In this document: positions 42,229 through 50,782 of the stretch, piece after piece | Layout of the letters: each line of letters starts with the position of its first letter | Position numbering within the stretch: the first letter of the stretch is position 1 | Translations under genes and position numbers: made by a program | Source of the DNA: Chitinispirillales bacterium | GTDB taxonomy: Bacteria; Fibrobacterota; Chitinivibrionia; Chitinivibrionales; Chitinivibrionaceae | Reading direction: 5' to 3' | Assembly (NCBI GenBank): GCA_031254455.1 | Contig: JAIRUI010000070.1 | Location: forward strand, 1-50,837 | Length of the DNA: 50,837 bases | The notes under the pieces: model-generated | Database searches by the model: none | The model's input: only the letters and a program-made list of their open reading frames with translations | What the model was told of the DNA's origin: nothing

Positions 42229-44022
42229 TTATTTTCTTGCAAAAGAAAATCTTATCAAAATTCTGTGTTTATTACTTTTCGCCCGCAAGTTTTCTTGATT
42301 TGCCTGAACCAAATCAAATTTGTAATCGTAATCAACGCTTAAATATTGAGTTAAATGGAAAGAAAGCAAATTATTCAAACGAAGATCCGGGGTATCGAAT
42401 CTTTCAATCGGCATAAAAAGTCTTACATCGCCGTACAACGAAACGAATTTTGTTATATAAGCGAAATAATTAATCATAAATTCAGGTCCGTAATCAAATC
42501 TTTCCCCGTCGTTCTTTTCAAGATTTATTCTATCGATATTCGAATTGTATATATTTTTGTAAATATCGCTGTTCGTGTCAAATTTCATGTTTTTTTCCGA
42601 AACTATCTGCCAAGAATCCCATTTTTTTTCATAATCGGCTCCGAACCCCGAAAGAAAATTCATATTAACTATATGGTTTTTCAGAATTTGCACATTAAAC
42701 CCTCCTCCCGCTTTAATCATAATAGGAGAGAACGCCGGGGAAATTCTCATAGAAAACGACGTTTTATCGATTTGCACTTCTGCGCTGTCGTCAACAATAT
42801 CGGGAATGTTTTCGTAAAGCAAAAACATATGGTCGTGATCGCCTAATTCCTTAAAATTCCATTTTTTTTGCTCATAACTGAAATCCGCCGTTTTTGAAAA
42901 CATTGAAGAAATAAATTCGCCGCGCCAATAAGGACCTAATCTCTTAAAAATTCTATAAGTAAAAAGCGTGTTTATTCTCAATTCGTCGCTAACGCTTTTA
43001 ATAGTGCTTCTTTTCATATCTTCAATCAAAAAACCGGCGTCAATACGCGCCAAAATCATCGTTTCTAATTTATTTCTGGAATAATTAAATCTGTCGTACA
43101 GTAACAGCGAGAAACTTGTAAGATTAGCGGCGGTATCAACGATATTGTCGCGATAACAATCAAAATCAACGCTTCCTCCGATATTCACGATATGTGTAAA
43201 TTTTTTGCTTCTTTTCTCTGCGGCAATATCTTCAATAAGCATTCCGCCGCCGAGAATTCTATTTGTGTTTGGCTCTTGAACGATAGTAAAGCGAATAAAT
43301 TCACCGCCGGAAGTTACTTTAAACGTCAAAAAGTTGCTTATGGAATTAAGCGCCGAACCGACTCTCAAAAGCTTATAATTTCCGACGGGAAGAAACCAAA
43401 CGCGCAAATCTTCCGCCAAATCGATGTCACGCCCCCGCCCGCGTCCCATCGCCGTAAGCGGATTTAACATCGCCAAGTCGTATTCGCCTCTAATGGGTTT
43501 GCCGTTTTCGTCTATAACTTCAATCCTTACGCAAGACCACGGCGGAATAATCGACGTTATTTCATTTTCATTTATATAAAATTCTTCAGCGGCGTCAAAA
43601 GACGCGTTTTCTGAAATTTTCAGCATATATTTCCCCGGCATAAGATTTATTTTATTTCCAGTTTCTCCCGATTTTACCAACTCGTTTTTAGAATTGTAAA
43701 TATAAAATGACGGTTCAATGTCGCTGGAAGAACTCATTTTAGGAACAAAAACTACGCCCATTCCATATTTTATCGACGTCGTATCTTCTGAAATTTGATC
43801 ATGAATCGACGACGTTCCCCACGATAACGACAATTTATCCGCGTTCGTTCGCTCAAAACTCTCTTCTTCTCGTAACGCCGACTCGCCCTTCCATAACGTG
43901 TTTCTTGTTATGTAATCAAAGTATGTTTTATTGTCTAATTCTTCTCCGGGAACATCCGGCGGAGGAGACGGGTAAAGTGCAGAAATTACAATTATTATAA
44001 CATATATAAACGTTTTTTTCAT
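42229..44022 (-). CDS. Outer-membrane beta-barrel protein with an N-terminal beta-sandwich region
   Basis: A 597-residue protein with a signal peptide (MKKTFIYVIIIVISALYP). The first ~250 residues are beta-rich with PGKYMLKI and LPVGNYKLLRV segments that resemble carboxypeptidase-like domains. The rest has alternating strands with aromatic residues and ends in ILIRFSFARK, close to the C-terminal barrel signature. It is probably inserted in the outer membrane, but its specific role is unknown. It follows argB after 22 nt. Confidence 0.65.
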   Translation of the reverse strand: MKKTFIYVIIIVISALYPSPPPDVPGEELDNKTYFDYITRNTLWKGESALREEESFERTNADKLSLSWGTSSIHDQISEDTTSIKYGMGVVFVPKMSSSSDIEPSFYIYNSKNELVKSGETGNKINLMPGKYMLKISENASFDAAEEFYINENEITSIIPPWSCVRIEVIDENGKPIRGEYDLAMLNPLTAMGRGRGRDIDLAEDLRVWFLPVGNYKLLRVGSALNSISNFLTFKVTSGGEFIRFTIVQEPNTNRILGGGMLIEDIAAEKRSKKFTHIVNIGGSVDFDCYRDNIVDTAANLTSFSLLLYDRFNYSRNKLETMILARIDAGFLIEDMKRSTIKSVSDELRINTLFTYRIFKRLGPYWRGEFISSMFSKTADFSYEQKKWNFKELGDHDHMFLLYENIPDIVDDSAEVQIDKTSFSMRISPAFSPIMIKAGGGFNVQILKNHIVNMNFLSGFGADYEKKWDSWQIVSEKNMKFDTNSDIYKNIYNSNIDRINLEKNDGERFDYGPEFMINYFAYITKFVSLYGDVRLFMPIERFDTPDLRLNNLLSFHLTQYLSVDYDYKFDLVQANQENLRAKSNKHRILIRFSFARK

Positions 44023-44044
44023 TATTTCACAATCCGTCCGTATT

Positions 44045-44824
44045 TTAGTAAATTGTTGTTCCCGTAGAATTTTCGCCCGTCTCGTTCAAAAGCGTTTTTT
44101 TACCGTTCCATCCGCAAATATGGACGCGCCTCACACCTCTGCTTATCGCCTGCGCCGCACCGCGAAGTTTTGGTATCATCCCGCCTGTTATTTCGCCGGT
44201 TTCTATAAGATTTTCTATCTCGCCGACTTTGATTTTTTGCGCGATTTTCCCGCCGATTTTTACGCCCGCGACATCGCTGACAAATATCAAATCGTCAACT
44301 TTTTGAGTCGCCGCTATTTCGCTTGCCGCTCCGTCGGCGTTTACGTTATAAATATTGCCTAAATCGTCTCGTGAAACGGGAGAAACCACCGCAACAAATC
44401 CGTTTTGAGAGAGCAAATCCAAAATTTTTGTATTCACGGACACAATTTTGCCGACTAAACCCAAATCGTTCCCGTTGTCCGAAAGCAATTTTTTTGCGGT
44501 CGCCGTATTACCGTCAACTCCGGATATTCCTACCGCGTTTATACCGTGAATAAGAAACTCGTTTACTATTTTCTTATTCACGCCGCCGGAAAGAACCCTT
44601 TGAACCGCCGACATCATTTCGTTGTCGGTTACTCTTTGTCCGTCCACAAACTTGAATTCTTTGTCGAGCCGTCCAAGTTCTTCGTTTATATCTTTTCCGC
44701 CGCCGTGAACAACGCAAACCGAACAGCCGATTTCTATCAATTCCAAAATTCCCGTTGACATTTCACTCAAAAATTTTTCGCTATTGACCGTTGAACCGCC
44801 GATTTTTATTAAAATTCTTCGCAT
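44045..44824 (-). CDS. argB: Acetylglutamate kinase
   Basis: A 259-residue amino-acid kinase that phosphorylates N-acetylglutamate in arginine synthesis. Visible are ILIKIGGSTVNS (Lys), VVHGGGKDIN, the substrate-side RVTDNEMMSAV, NVNADGAASEIAA, and ITGGMIPKL with the following basic residues. AAGGAA precedes the ATG. It is the first gene of a compact reverse-strand run and no other arg gene is nearby, so the arginine pathway is scattered. Confidence 0.94.
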   Translation of the reverse strand: MRRILIKIGGSTVNSEKFLSEMSTGILELIEIGCSVCVVHGGGKDINEELGRLDKEFKFVDGQRVTDNEMMSAVQRVLSGGVNKKIVNEFLIHGINAVGISGVDGNTATAKKLLSDNGNDLGLVGKIVSVNTKILDLLSQNGFVAVVSPVSRDDLGNIYNVNADGAASEIAATQKVDDLIFVSDVAGVKIGGKIAQKIKVGEIENLIETGEITGGMIPKLRGAAQAISRGVRRVHICGWNGKKTLLNETGENSTGTTIY

Positions 44825-44919
44825 ATTTTTCCTTGTTTCGCATTTTAGACGGAAAATAATAAAATTTGCGGATAGTTTTCAAAACAATTCCAAAATCACT
44901 CAATCATTCTTTATAAAAA

Positions 44920-44945
44920 CGGGACGGAGAATATTCTCCGTCCCG
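44920..44945 (-). terminator. Strong palindromic terminator after the surface protein gene
   Basis: A perfect 26-bp palindrome (starts CGGGACGGAG, ends CTCCGTCCCG) lies 24 nt after the surface-protein stop. Read on the reverse strand it is followed by TTTTTAT, giving a textbook Rho-independent terminator. Confidence 0.85.
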
Positions 44946-44969
44946 CCGTTCATTGTTTTTTATGGATTG

Positions 44970-47570
44970 TTATCTCTTAATTCCCAACTTTGTAGAATAA
45001 TTATAAGTCTTACCGCTCACTCCCTTCGCCTCGACAAGCGCCAAGTAGCTCCCGTTCGCCGCCGGCCTTCCGGCGCTATTGGTCAAATCCCATAGAATCT
45101 CTTTGTCGTTTCCGCTCTTGGATTCAAACACGACATTGCCGATATTGTCATAAACTACAAGATTCGCCTGTGCAGGTTCCGGCGTCTTTACCGTAAATTT
45201 TGCAGATTGAGAAACAATTCCCTTCTCTAACAATATTCCGTACTTCTTGTCGGATTTTTTATCTTTAGAAATCGGATTTGAACCCTCTTGATCGGTTATT
45301 ACATGTAAAGACAAAGAAGCGGCGCCCGTATTATAATTCGAGCTTTCAGCCGTGCGGGCGAATATGTAATAATCGGTTTTTGGAAGAAGTCCCGTAAATG
45401 TCAGGTCGGTTTTCCACGCATCCGTATTCACAGGAGGCGTATCGACGGTATTTATCGCATAATTCACCGTCTGTCCGTTTTCAGTGGCGGTTAACGCGCT
45501 TATAGTAACGCTGTTATGCGTTTTGCTTGACAAAACAGGAGCGGATGTCGATGCGCCGGACGCTTTCGCGACGTCAACGGTAATGCTGATATTGGGTACA
45601 ACGTTGTAGTTATCCAAATCTTGCGGCGTAAATGTCGCTCTGTGATTCGTTCGTTTCCCAGCATTGCCTACCGACGTCGTTAAAGGACTATCCCACTTCC
45701 AGCCTTCGGGAAGAGCAGGCTCGACATCCGCTAAAGTTTGTCCGTATATAGCGGCAAATCCAATAGGTTTTGTATAAGGCGGAGTCGCTTTCGCCACCGT
45801 AACGGTTACGCTAATATTCGTCAAAGCGTTATAATTGTCGGCGTCTGTCGGCGTGAATTTTATTTTATGCGTCCGCTCTCCCGCGTTTCCTGCCGGCGTC
45901 GTTGTCGCACTTTCCCATTCCCAGCCTTCGGGAAGAGCAGGCTCGACATCCGCTAAAGTTTGTCCGTATATAGCGGTTAAACCGTTCGGCGCAGGTTCGT
46001 CTCTCTTTGCCACATTTACTGTAATATCGCCGTCTGCCGTGGAGTATTCGCCGCTTGGGTCGGTGAATGTCGCCGCAAAGATCTGGTTATCGCCCGCATT
46101 CAAATCGGTATTCGCATTAACCCATTTATAGCCGTCCTCCAAAGTTAAATCGCCTAGTTTTAATCCTTGCGAATAGGCTGCGTTTACCGGTTCGTGAGGC
46201 GTAAAAATTCCCGCTTGATTTGTCACCGTCAGCGATACGATTTGTTTAACGATCAGATAGTTATCCGCATCCGTCGGCGTAAATACGACATTGTAACCCG
46301 TATTATCTTTTTGCGGAACGATCGTGTTGTCTTCCCATGCAAAAGTTCCGTCCCCCGCAGCGCCGACAAGAGGAACGTCCGCAAGCGTAATTGTCGGATC
46401 GTAAACAATACTGTTTGTCGTCGGAAAGATAACTCCGTCAAGAGTCTTTTTGTTTACCTTGACGTTAAGCGATATGAAGCCGGTGTTCGCGCCGTTTGCA
46501 TAACCGATGCCGGCATAGACGCCTTTGTTAATCCACATTGCCGTCGTCGTGGAAGGCGAGGCGGAAATTTTGGCGCTTGCGCCCGCATCGTATTCGTCGT
46601 CGTTGCCGCCGCTCCAAGCTATTATCGCCGGAGCGCCGCTTGACGCGTCGTAAGCGCCGCTTATAACGCTTGCCGCGCTTGCGCCGTGAGCGAAACAAAC
46701 CCCGCCCGTTAAATTCAGTACGCCTTTTGTACCTGCTTTAGCGTATCCGGTAGTCGCTTGTATCGTCCCGCCGCCGATGTTGACCGTTCCGGCTCCGTCG
46801 TTATAAATGGCGTTGCCGCCTGCAACCGTATTTTTTACAGTTCCGCCCGTAATTACCAATCGTTCCTCGTCCGCCGCGCCGGAACCTAAAGAAATCGTGC
46901 CGGATGTCGCGCTAGCTTTTGTCGATGTAATATCCGCACTGCCCGATATGACGATTTTTCCATTGCTCCAACTTGAGATAGCGGAAGATCCGCCAAGTCC
47001 TGAAACGGTTCCGCCGCTGATTCTTAACTCGCCGATAGAATTGTGGTAAATAATATACACATTAGCTCCTCCCGGAGAAGCAGAAACGGTTCCGCCGCTG
47101 ATTTCTAACTCGCCGGAACCATTAATTCTAATCGCAGTACCGCTAGAGGCATGGGTATTTGTAATATCCGCTTTGCTAATCGCATTAACACTGCCTGACA
47201 AAACTAAGGTACCGGCGTTCGGACCTGTTGCGGTCGCTGATTTTAATTTCCCCGTAATTGTTACGATCCCGCTAAAATTTGCGCCGTTAATCGTAGCGGA
47301 TGTCGTACCATTGTCAAGCGCGTCGGTTCCGTCGCCGAATTGAATGGTACAGTTAGATCCCGCCGCCGCCGTACCTATGGCGGAAATAGCGTTTGAAAGC
47401 GTTACGCCGCTTCCGTCAATTACCGGATTACCGTCCTTTTCTGCGGTAAACGCTCCGTCTGTTCCTGTAATTATATAAGTATCCTGCGCCAAAACTTGCT
47501 GTAAAAATATCAACCCCATAGCGATACCGAGTATCGCCGTTTTCTTTCCTGTTGCGTTAAACAACTTCAT
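44970..47570 (-). CDS. Large repetitive surface protein with a FlgD-like/T9SS-type C-terminal domain
   Basis: An 866-residue secreted protein. It has a signal peptide (MKLFNATGKK...QQVLAQ), an N-terminal beta-helix-like region with many short GT/SG-rich turns (about 30-360, e.g. ELEISGGTVSASPGG), a middle part of about 74-residue repeats (AIYGQTLADVEPALPEGW at about 532 and 606), an FN3-like part (about 685-765), and a FlgD-like sorting domain ending KLGIKR. Adhesion or surface layering is a likely but unproven role. The AGGAG site and start codon lie in a 140-bp unit duplicated upstream. The C-terminal ~95 residues match the truncated protein at the window start. Confidence 0.8.
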   Translation of the reverse strand: MKLFNATGKKTAILGIAMGLIFLQQVLAQDTYIITGTDGAFTAEKDGNPVIDGSGVTLSNAISAIGTAAAGSNCTIQFGDGTDALDNGTTSATINGANFSGIVTITGKLKSATATGPNAGTLVLSGSVNAISKADITNTHASSGTAIRINGSGELEISGGTVSASPGGANVYIIYHNSIGELRISGGTVSGLGGSSAISSWSNGKIVISGSADITSTKASATSGTISLGSGAADEERLVITGGTVKNTVAGGNAIYNDGAGTVNIGGGTIQATTGYAKAGTKGVLNLTGGVCFAHGASAASVISGAYDASSGAPAIIAWSGGNDDEYDAGASAKISASPSTTTAMWINKGVYAGIGYANGANTGFISLNVKVNKKTLDGVIFPTTNSIVYDPTITLADVPLVGAAGDGTFAWEDNTIVPQKDNTGYNVVFTPTDADNYLIVKQIVSLTVTNQAGIFTPHEPVNAAYSQGLKLGDLTLEDGYKWVNANTDLNAGDNQIFAATFTDPSGEYSTADGDITVNVAKRDEPAPNGLTAIYGQTLADVEPALPEGWEWESATTTPAGNAGERTHKIKFTPTDADNYNALTNISVTVTVAKATPPYTKPIGFAAIYGQTLADVEPALPEGWKWDSPLTTSVGNAGKRTNHRATFTPQDLDNYNVVPNISITVDVAKASGASTSAPVLSSKTHNSVTISALTATENGQTVNYAINTVDTPPVNTDAWKTDLTFTGLLPKTDYYIFARTAESSNYNTGAASLSLHVITDQEGSNPISKDKKSDKKYGILLEKGIVSQSAKFTVKTPEPAQANLVVYDNIGNVVFESKSGNDKEILWDLTNSAGRPAANGSYLALVEAKGVSGKTYNYSTKLGIKR
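45699..45754 (-). repeat. 56-bp perfect direct repeat within the surface protein gene (copy 1)
   Basis: The two copies lie 222 bp apart (74 codons) and code the segment AIYGQTLADVEPALPEGW. The spacing is a multiple of three, so recombination between copies would remove or add one repeat in frame. The codons between differ clearly, which suggests recent homogenisation of this block. Confidence 0.85.
45921..45976 (-). repeat. 56-bp perfect direct repeat within the surface protein gene (copy 2)
   Basis: Identical copy of the block at 45699-45754, in the same frame of the gene. Confidence 0.85.
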
Positions 47571-47701
47571 AGGAACTCCTTTTTTAATTGTAAAAAAGCC
47601 ACATTTCTTATTTCAGTCGATTATTCGGTTTGTCCGAGTGCGGGTAATTTTTGAATGTTTTTGTATGTTTGAATAGAGATATACGAGTATATTATATATT
47701 A
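47562..47701 (-). repeat. 140-bp tandem duplication of leader and start codons (proximal copy)
   Basis: The copy spans the first three codons, ribosome site and leader of the surface protein gene up to a TATAAT box. It differs from the distal copy (47708-47847) at 3 of 140 positions and the two are 6 nt apart. The proximal copy keeps the -10 box but no suitable -35 box, because its upstream flank is the end of the distal copy. Confidence 0.92.
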
Positions 47702-47707
47702 TTGTTT

Positions 47708-47847
47708 CAACTTCATAGGAACTCCTTTTTTAATTGTAAAAAAGCCACATTTCTTATTTCAGTCGATTATTCGGTTTGTTCGAGTGCGGGTAATTTTTGA
47801 ATGTTTTTGTATGTTTGAATAGAGATATACAAGTACATTATATATTA
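47708..47847 (-). repeat. 140-bp tandem duplication of leader and start codons (distal copy)
   Basis: The distal copy repeats the ribosome site and ATG-AAG-TTG, which here run into AAA CAA TAA, giving a five-codon mini-ORF. The upstream gap from 47866 to 48026 shows nothing recognisable beyond AT-rich sequence. Confidence 0.92.
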
Positions 47848-47865
47848 ATTTTGTCACAATATCAA
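47837..47865 (-). promoter_or_regulatory. Sigma-70-type promoter of the surface protein gene
   Basis: On the reverse strand, TTGATA (47860-47865) is followed after 17 nt by TATAAT (47837-47842). This is close to consensus with ideal spacing. The -10 box lies inside the distal duplicate and the -35 box just outside it. The transcript would start near 47830 and carry a leader of about 260 nt with both ribosome sites. Confidence 0.7.
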
Positions 47866-48027
47866 GTACTTTTTTGCAAATTTGCGTTTTTTCTTTTAAT
47901 TTGTTTATATGAAATTTGAGAAATATAAGTTTCTATGTTTACCGGCGCAAAAAATTTGTTATCATATTCTAATCCTATCTTTTTCATTACGAATGTAAAA
48001 TTATATAATCTTATCATACCAAAACAA

Positions 48028-48058
48028 AAAAGGGGAGCCGAATTTCGACTCCCCTTTT
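48028..48058 (-). terminator. Terminator of the third CE4-type gene
   Basis: A perfect 10-bp stem (AAAAGGGGAG / CTCCCCTTTT) extended inward by a CGAA/TTCG pairing lies 23 nt after the stop codon. On the reverse strand it continues into TTTTTTGTTTT, fitting Rho-independent termination. Confidence 0.85.
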
Positions 48059-48081
48059 ATTACTGTCATCAAAACGTTATC

Positions 48082-50655
48082 TTACAAAACCAAAGCGGAT
48101 TTGGTAAGTTGCTGTTTTGTGTCGATTCCCTGAACTTTAATCAAATAAACACCTTTTGCAAGATTGTTCAGTCTAAGCGTATTCAAACCGCTGCTAAGCG
48201 ACTGTGCGCCGAATGACTGCAACAAACGTCCGTTTACACTGAATATCTTAACGTCGTATTTGCCTGCCTGACCGATATTAAGTCTAAGTGCATTGCTTGA
48301 TACTCCCGCAAGCGAAAGAGTTCTTACATTGTTTTTTACAGGTGCAATTACAGATGTCGGCTGCTCAACAATATTACCTTGGTAATCAAACGGAGTTCCG
48401 CTATGAACTTTAAAGTCACGAAACTCAAATTTCGCAGCGTAATCGTTGCTTCTTGTATCATAAGTCCCTTTTTCTCCATACACAGGTGCATTATTTTCAG
48501 GAGCAAGCGGAGCAATTTCAATTCTAACGATTTTTGATACGTCGACCGCAGAATAATTCATCGTTCTATCGACATCGACAGGAAAGTCAAACGCCGACAT
48601 CGGAATCATTCCCGAAAAACGCAAAGCCGCACCATTGTAATTTGTGTTGTCGCTGTGGTCCATACTAATCATCGGATAACGGTGTGCAAGCGTAACTTCA
48701 CGAACGGTTTGGTCTTCCAATACCAAACGAATCGCCGACGCGCTAGTTTGTTTGTAATCAAGAGAAATATGAGTCGCGTTGGAAAGCGTCCCCGCATCAA
48801 AATTTATCGAAAATGCTGCGTATTCTTCATCTTTCTTGATATTTACGCTACCGGAAAGATTGTCTATGCTTGTGCTTGATGTAACATCTTCACTTCCTCC
48901 TTCGGAATCAAAAGTCCAACCACCTGCACTCGACAAGTCAATAGTTCCTTTGTCTGCCTTATCCTGACCGATTTTTACAAGGTCTTTCATTGCATCAATA
49001 AGTTGCTTGCCCGTTACAAATTCCGCGCCTTTACCTCTTGCATGAGTAACAAACCATTCCATTCCTTCCTGACGTGTTTTGTAGTCGTTCCAACCATTTT
49101 TTATACTCAATCCCCAACCGTTTTGATTGAAACCAGACATAAGCGTCGCTTGGTCATAAGTAATAGTATAGTAATTGGTATGCGCTCCGTAATGGAAAGG
49201 CGCTTTGTTTCCGTCCATACGCAATTTTAACGTATTTTCCATTGTCGCTTTCCAGTCTTGGGAAGTCATTCCATGAAGAATCCATATGTTAAAGTCAAAC
49301 GCCGTTATTTTACCGTTTTTAAGCCATTCTTCTTTATCTCCGCTACCTACCGGAGTTCCTGCACCTTTCATTATATCTTCATAATGTTGCCATACGTTGC
49401 TACGATTGTTTTCGGGAACTACTACGCAGTTTACCGGAATTTCCCATACGCCTTCTGGCATTGAATCTACAAAACTTCTTTCGCCGCTGCTGTATTGAGT
49501 CCAGGAATTAATAATTCCGTTGTCTGTAGTGTAAGGCCAAACATAGTTTGCACCGTTTCTGTGTTCTTCATAACCTTCTTCCAGCCCGCAGTCATAAAGA
49601 TATTCAAGGTCTTTAAGAGCGTAAAACATCCCCGAATTTACTTCCAAACGCGGAGCGCGGAAACCAAAAATGTCATTGGGATTCATTCCCAATCCGCCAT
49701 TGTTGTCGTCCATACCGCTAGTTGTTTTCGTCAAAATATCTTCGGAAAGTTTAATGTATCCTTTCCAAGAATCCTTTTTTATCTGTTCTCCGGCATGCAT
49801 AATCCAACCCATCGTTTGAGCGGAAGCCCCTTCTCTTTGTCCGAATTCTTTTGCTTCATCATATACCAAACCCCAAACCGTCGTATCTTTGGAGTAATAA
49901 TCAAAACCGTCGTTGTTCCATTTTCCAAAACCGTTATTGGCAAACGGCGAACTTCCACCAGGAAGCGGAGAGTTTGATTCCATATGGTCGATGGTATGGT
50001 TGCCAAATTCCGCACCGTTTTCCATAAGCTCTTTGGATATGCGATAAATCTGATTGGATTGCTGCAATTGTCCGCCATCTTTATATGCATAATCTCTACC
50101 CCACATAACAGCAATCTTTGTGTGTTTACTCTCGGAAGGAGTGTTAACCTCATAATCATAATCGTTAGGGACATAATACCCAAGATACGATTCCCGATTA
50201 TTCCATGGTCCCGAGCCATTAACATAAAGTCCCGTAATCATATTAAAAGTCATAGGCACTCCGCCGCCCGTTACTTTTCCACCCTTTGCAAGGTCATGCA
50301 ACGCCCAAGCCATACCGTTCTTGTTTGGACCGGTTTCGCTGAGTTGTTCGGGATTTCCCATACTTGAAACGTTCCAAGAATTTACAGTCCCTTTACCTGT
50401 GCTATTATCAATGCCTTTCCCTGTCATACCGGACTTACTTCCTTTGTCATAGTTATATTCGGTACCATAAGCCCCCGAATATCCGTTATCGTCCCAAATG
50501 TAAAGCACATACTGCTTGATTCTCGGGTCGTTTGTCGGCAATCCCGCCGGATTCCACGGAGACGGGAAATTGTAGTTATCAGTCCCGTTCCTCGCTCCCA
50601 TAGCCGTAGCGACAATCATTAAAGCCGCGCCTGCCGCCAAAATACTTTTTCTCAT
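48082..50655 (-). CDS. Secreted polysaccharide deacetylase-like (CE4/NodB) protein, third paralog
   Basis: An 857-residue protein from ATG 50655 (GAGGAG before it; the GTG at 50661 is weaker). A signal peptide (MRKSILAAGAALMIVATAMG) leads to NYNFPSPWNP and the NodB core: YIWDDNGYSG, FGNHTIDHMESNSP, FGFRAPRLEVNSG, HYGAHTNYY. A beta-rich region at about 600-760 and a sorting domain (NALRLNIGQAGKYDVKI, KGVYLIKVQG) follow. It resembles the two tandem paralogs at 20371-25943 throughout, but the signal-peptide region has no poly-G tract, so it is probably expressed constantly. Deacetylation of a surface or plant polysaccharide is the likely activity; the substrate is unknown. Confidence 0.85.
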   Translation of the reverse strand: MRKSILAAGAALMIVATAMGARNGTDNYNFPSPWNPAGLPTNDPRIKQYVLYIWDDNGYSGAYGTEYNYDKGSKSGMTGKGIDNSTGKGTVNSWNVSSMGNPEQLSETGPNKNGMAWALHDLAKGGKVTGGGVPMTFNMITGLYVNGSGPWNNRESYLGYYVPNDYDYEVNTPSESKHTKIAVMWGRDYAYKDGGQLQQSNQIYRISKELMENGAEFGNHTIDHMESNSPLPGGSSPFANNGFGKWNNDGFDYYSKDTTVWGLVYDEAKEFGQREGASAQTMGWIMHAGEQIKKDSWKGYIKLSEDILTKTTSGMDDNNGGLGMNPNDIFGFRAPRLEVNSGMFYALKDLEYLYDCGLEEGYEEHRNGANYVWPYTTDNGIINSWTQYSSGERSFVDSMPEGVWEIPVNCVVVPENNRSNVWQHYEDIMKGAGTPVGSGDKEEWLKNGKITAFDFNIWILHGMTSQDWKATMENTLKLRMDGNKAPFHYGAHTNYYTITYDQATLMSGFNQNGWGLSIKNGWNDYKTRQEGMEWFVTHARGKGAEFVTGKQLIDAMKDLVKIGQDKADKGTIDLSSAGGWTFDSEGGSEDVTSSTSIDNLSGSVNIKKDEEYAAFSINFDAGTLSNATHISLDYKQTSASAIRLVLEDQTVREVTLAHRYPMISMDHSDNTNYNGAALRFSGMIPMSAFDFPVDVDRTMNYSAVDVSKIVRIEIAPLAPENNAPVYGEKGTYDTRSNDYAAKFEFRDFKVHSGTPFDYQGNIVEQPTSVIAPVKNNVRTLSLAGVSSNALRLNIGQAGKYDVKIFSVNGRLLQSFGAQSLSSGLNTLRLNNLAKGVYLIKVQGIDTKQQLTKSALVL

Positions 50656-50703
50656 AAACACTCCTCTTTAAATATAATGTTAGAACATTTCGCTCCAAAG
50701 CGT

Positions 50704-50759
50704 ATAAAAACAACCGCCGCATAAAAACGACCGTTTTTGTACGGCGAATTTGTTTTTAT
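50704..50759. repeat. Nested inverted repeats upstream of a serine recombinase gene
   Basis: The core 50716-50745 is an imperfect palindrome: two 14-nt arms (GCCGCATAAAAACG and CGTTTTTGTACGGC, 12 of 14 paired) around a 2-nt centre. Outer arms ATAAAAACAA (50704-50713) and TTGTTTTTAT (50750-50759) pair perfectly. It lies between divergent genes. It could be a recombinase crossover site, an operator or a hairpin blocking read-through. Confidence 0.7.
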
Positions 50760-50782
50760 TAAATTTTTACGAAAGGACATTT

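Noticed and set aside
44970..47570. CRISPR-like repeats in the surface protein region
   Set aside because: The repeats are in-frame protein modules with long, unequal spacing, and no regular spacer pattern or cas genes occur.
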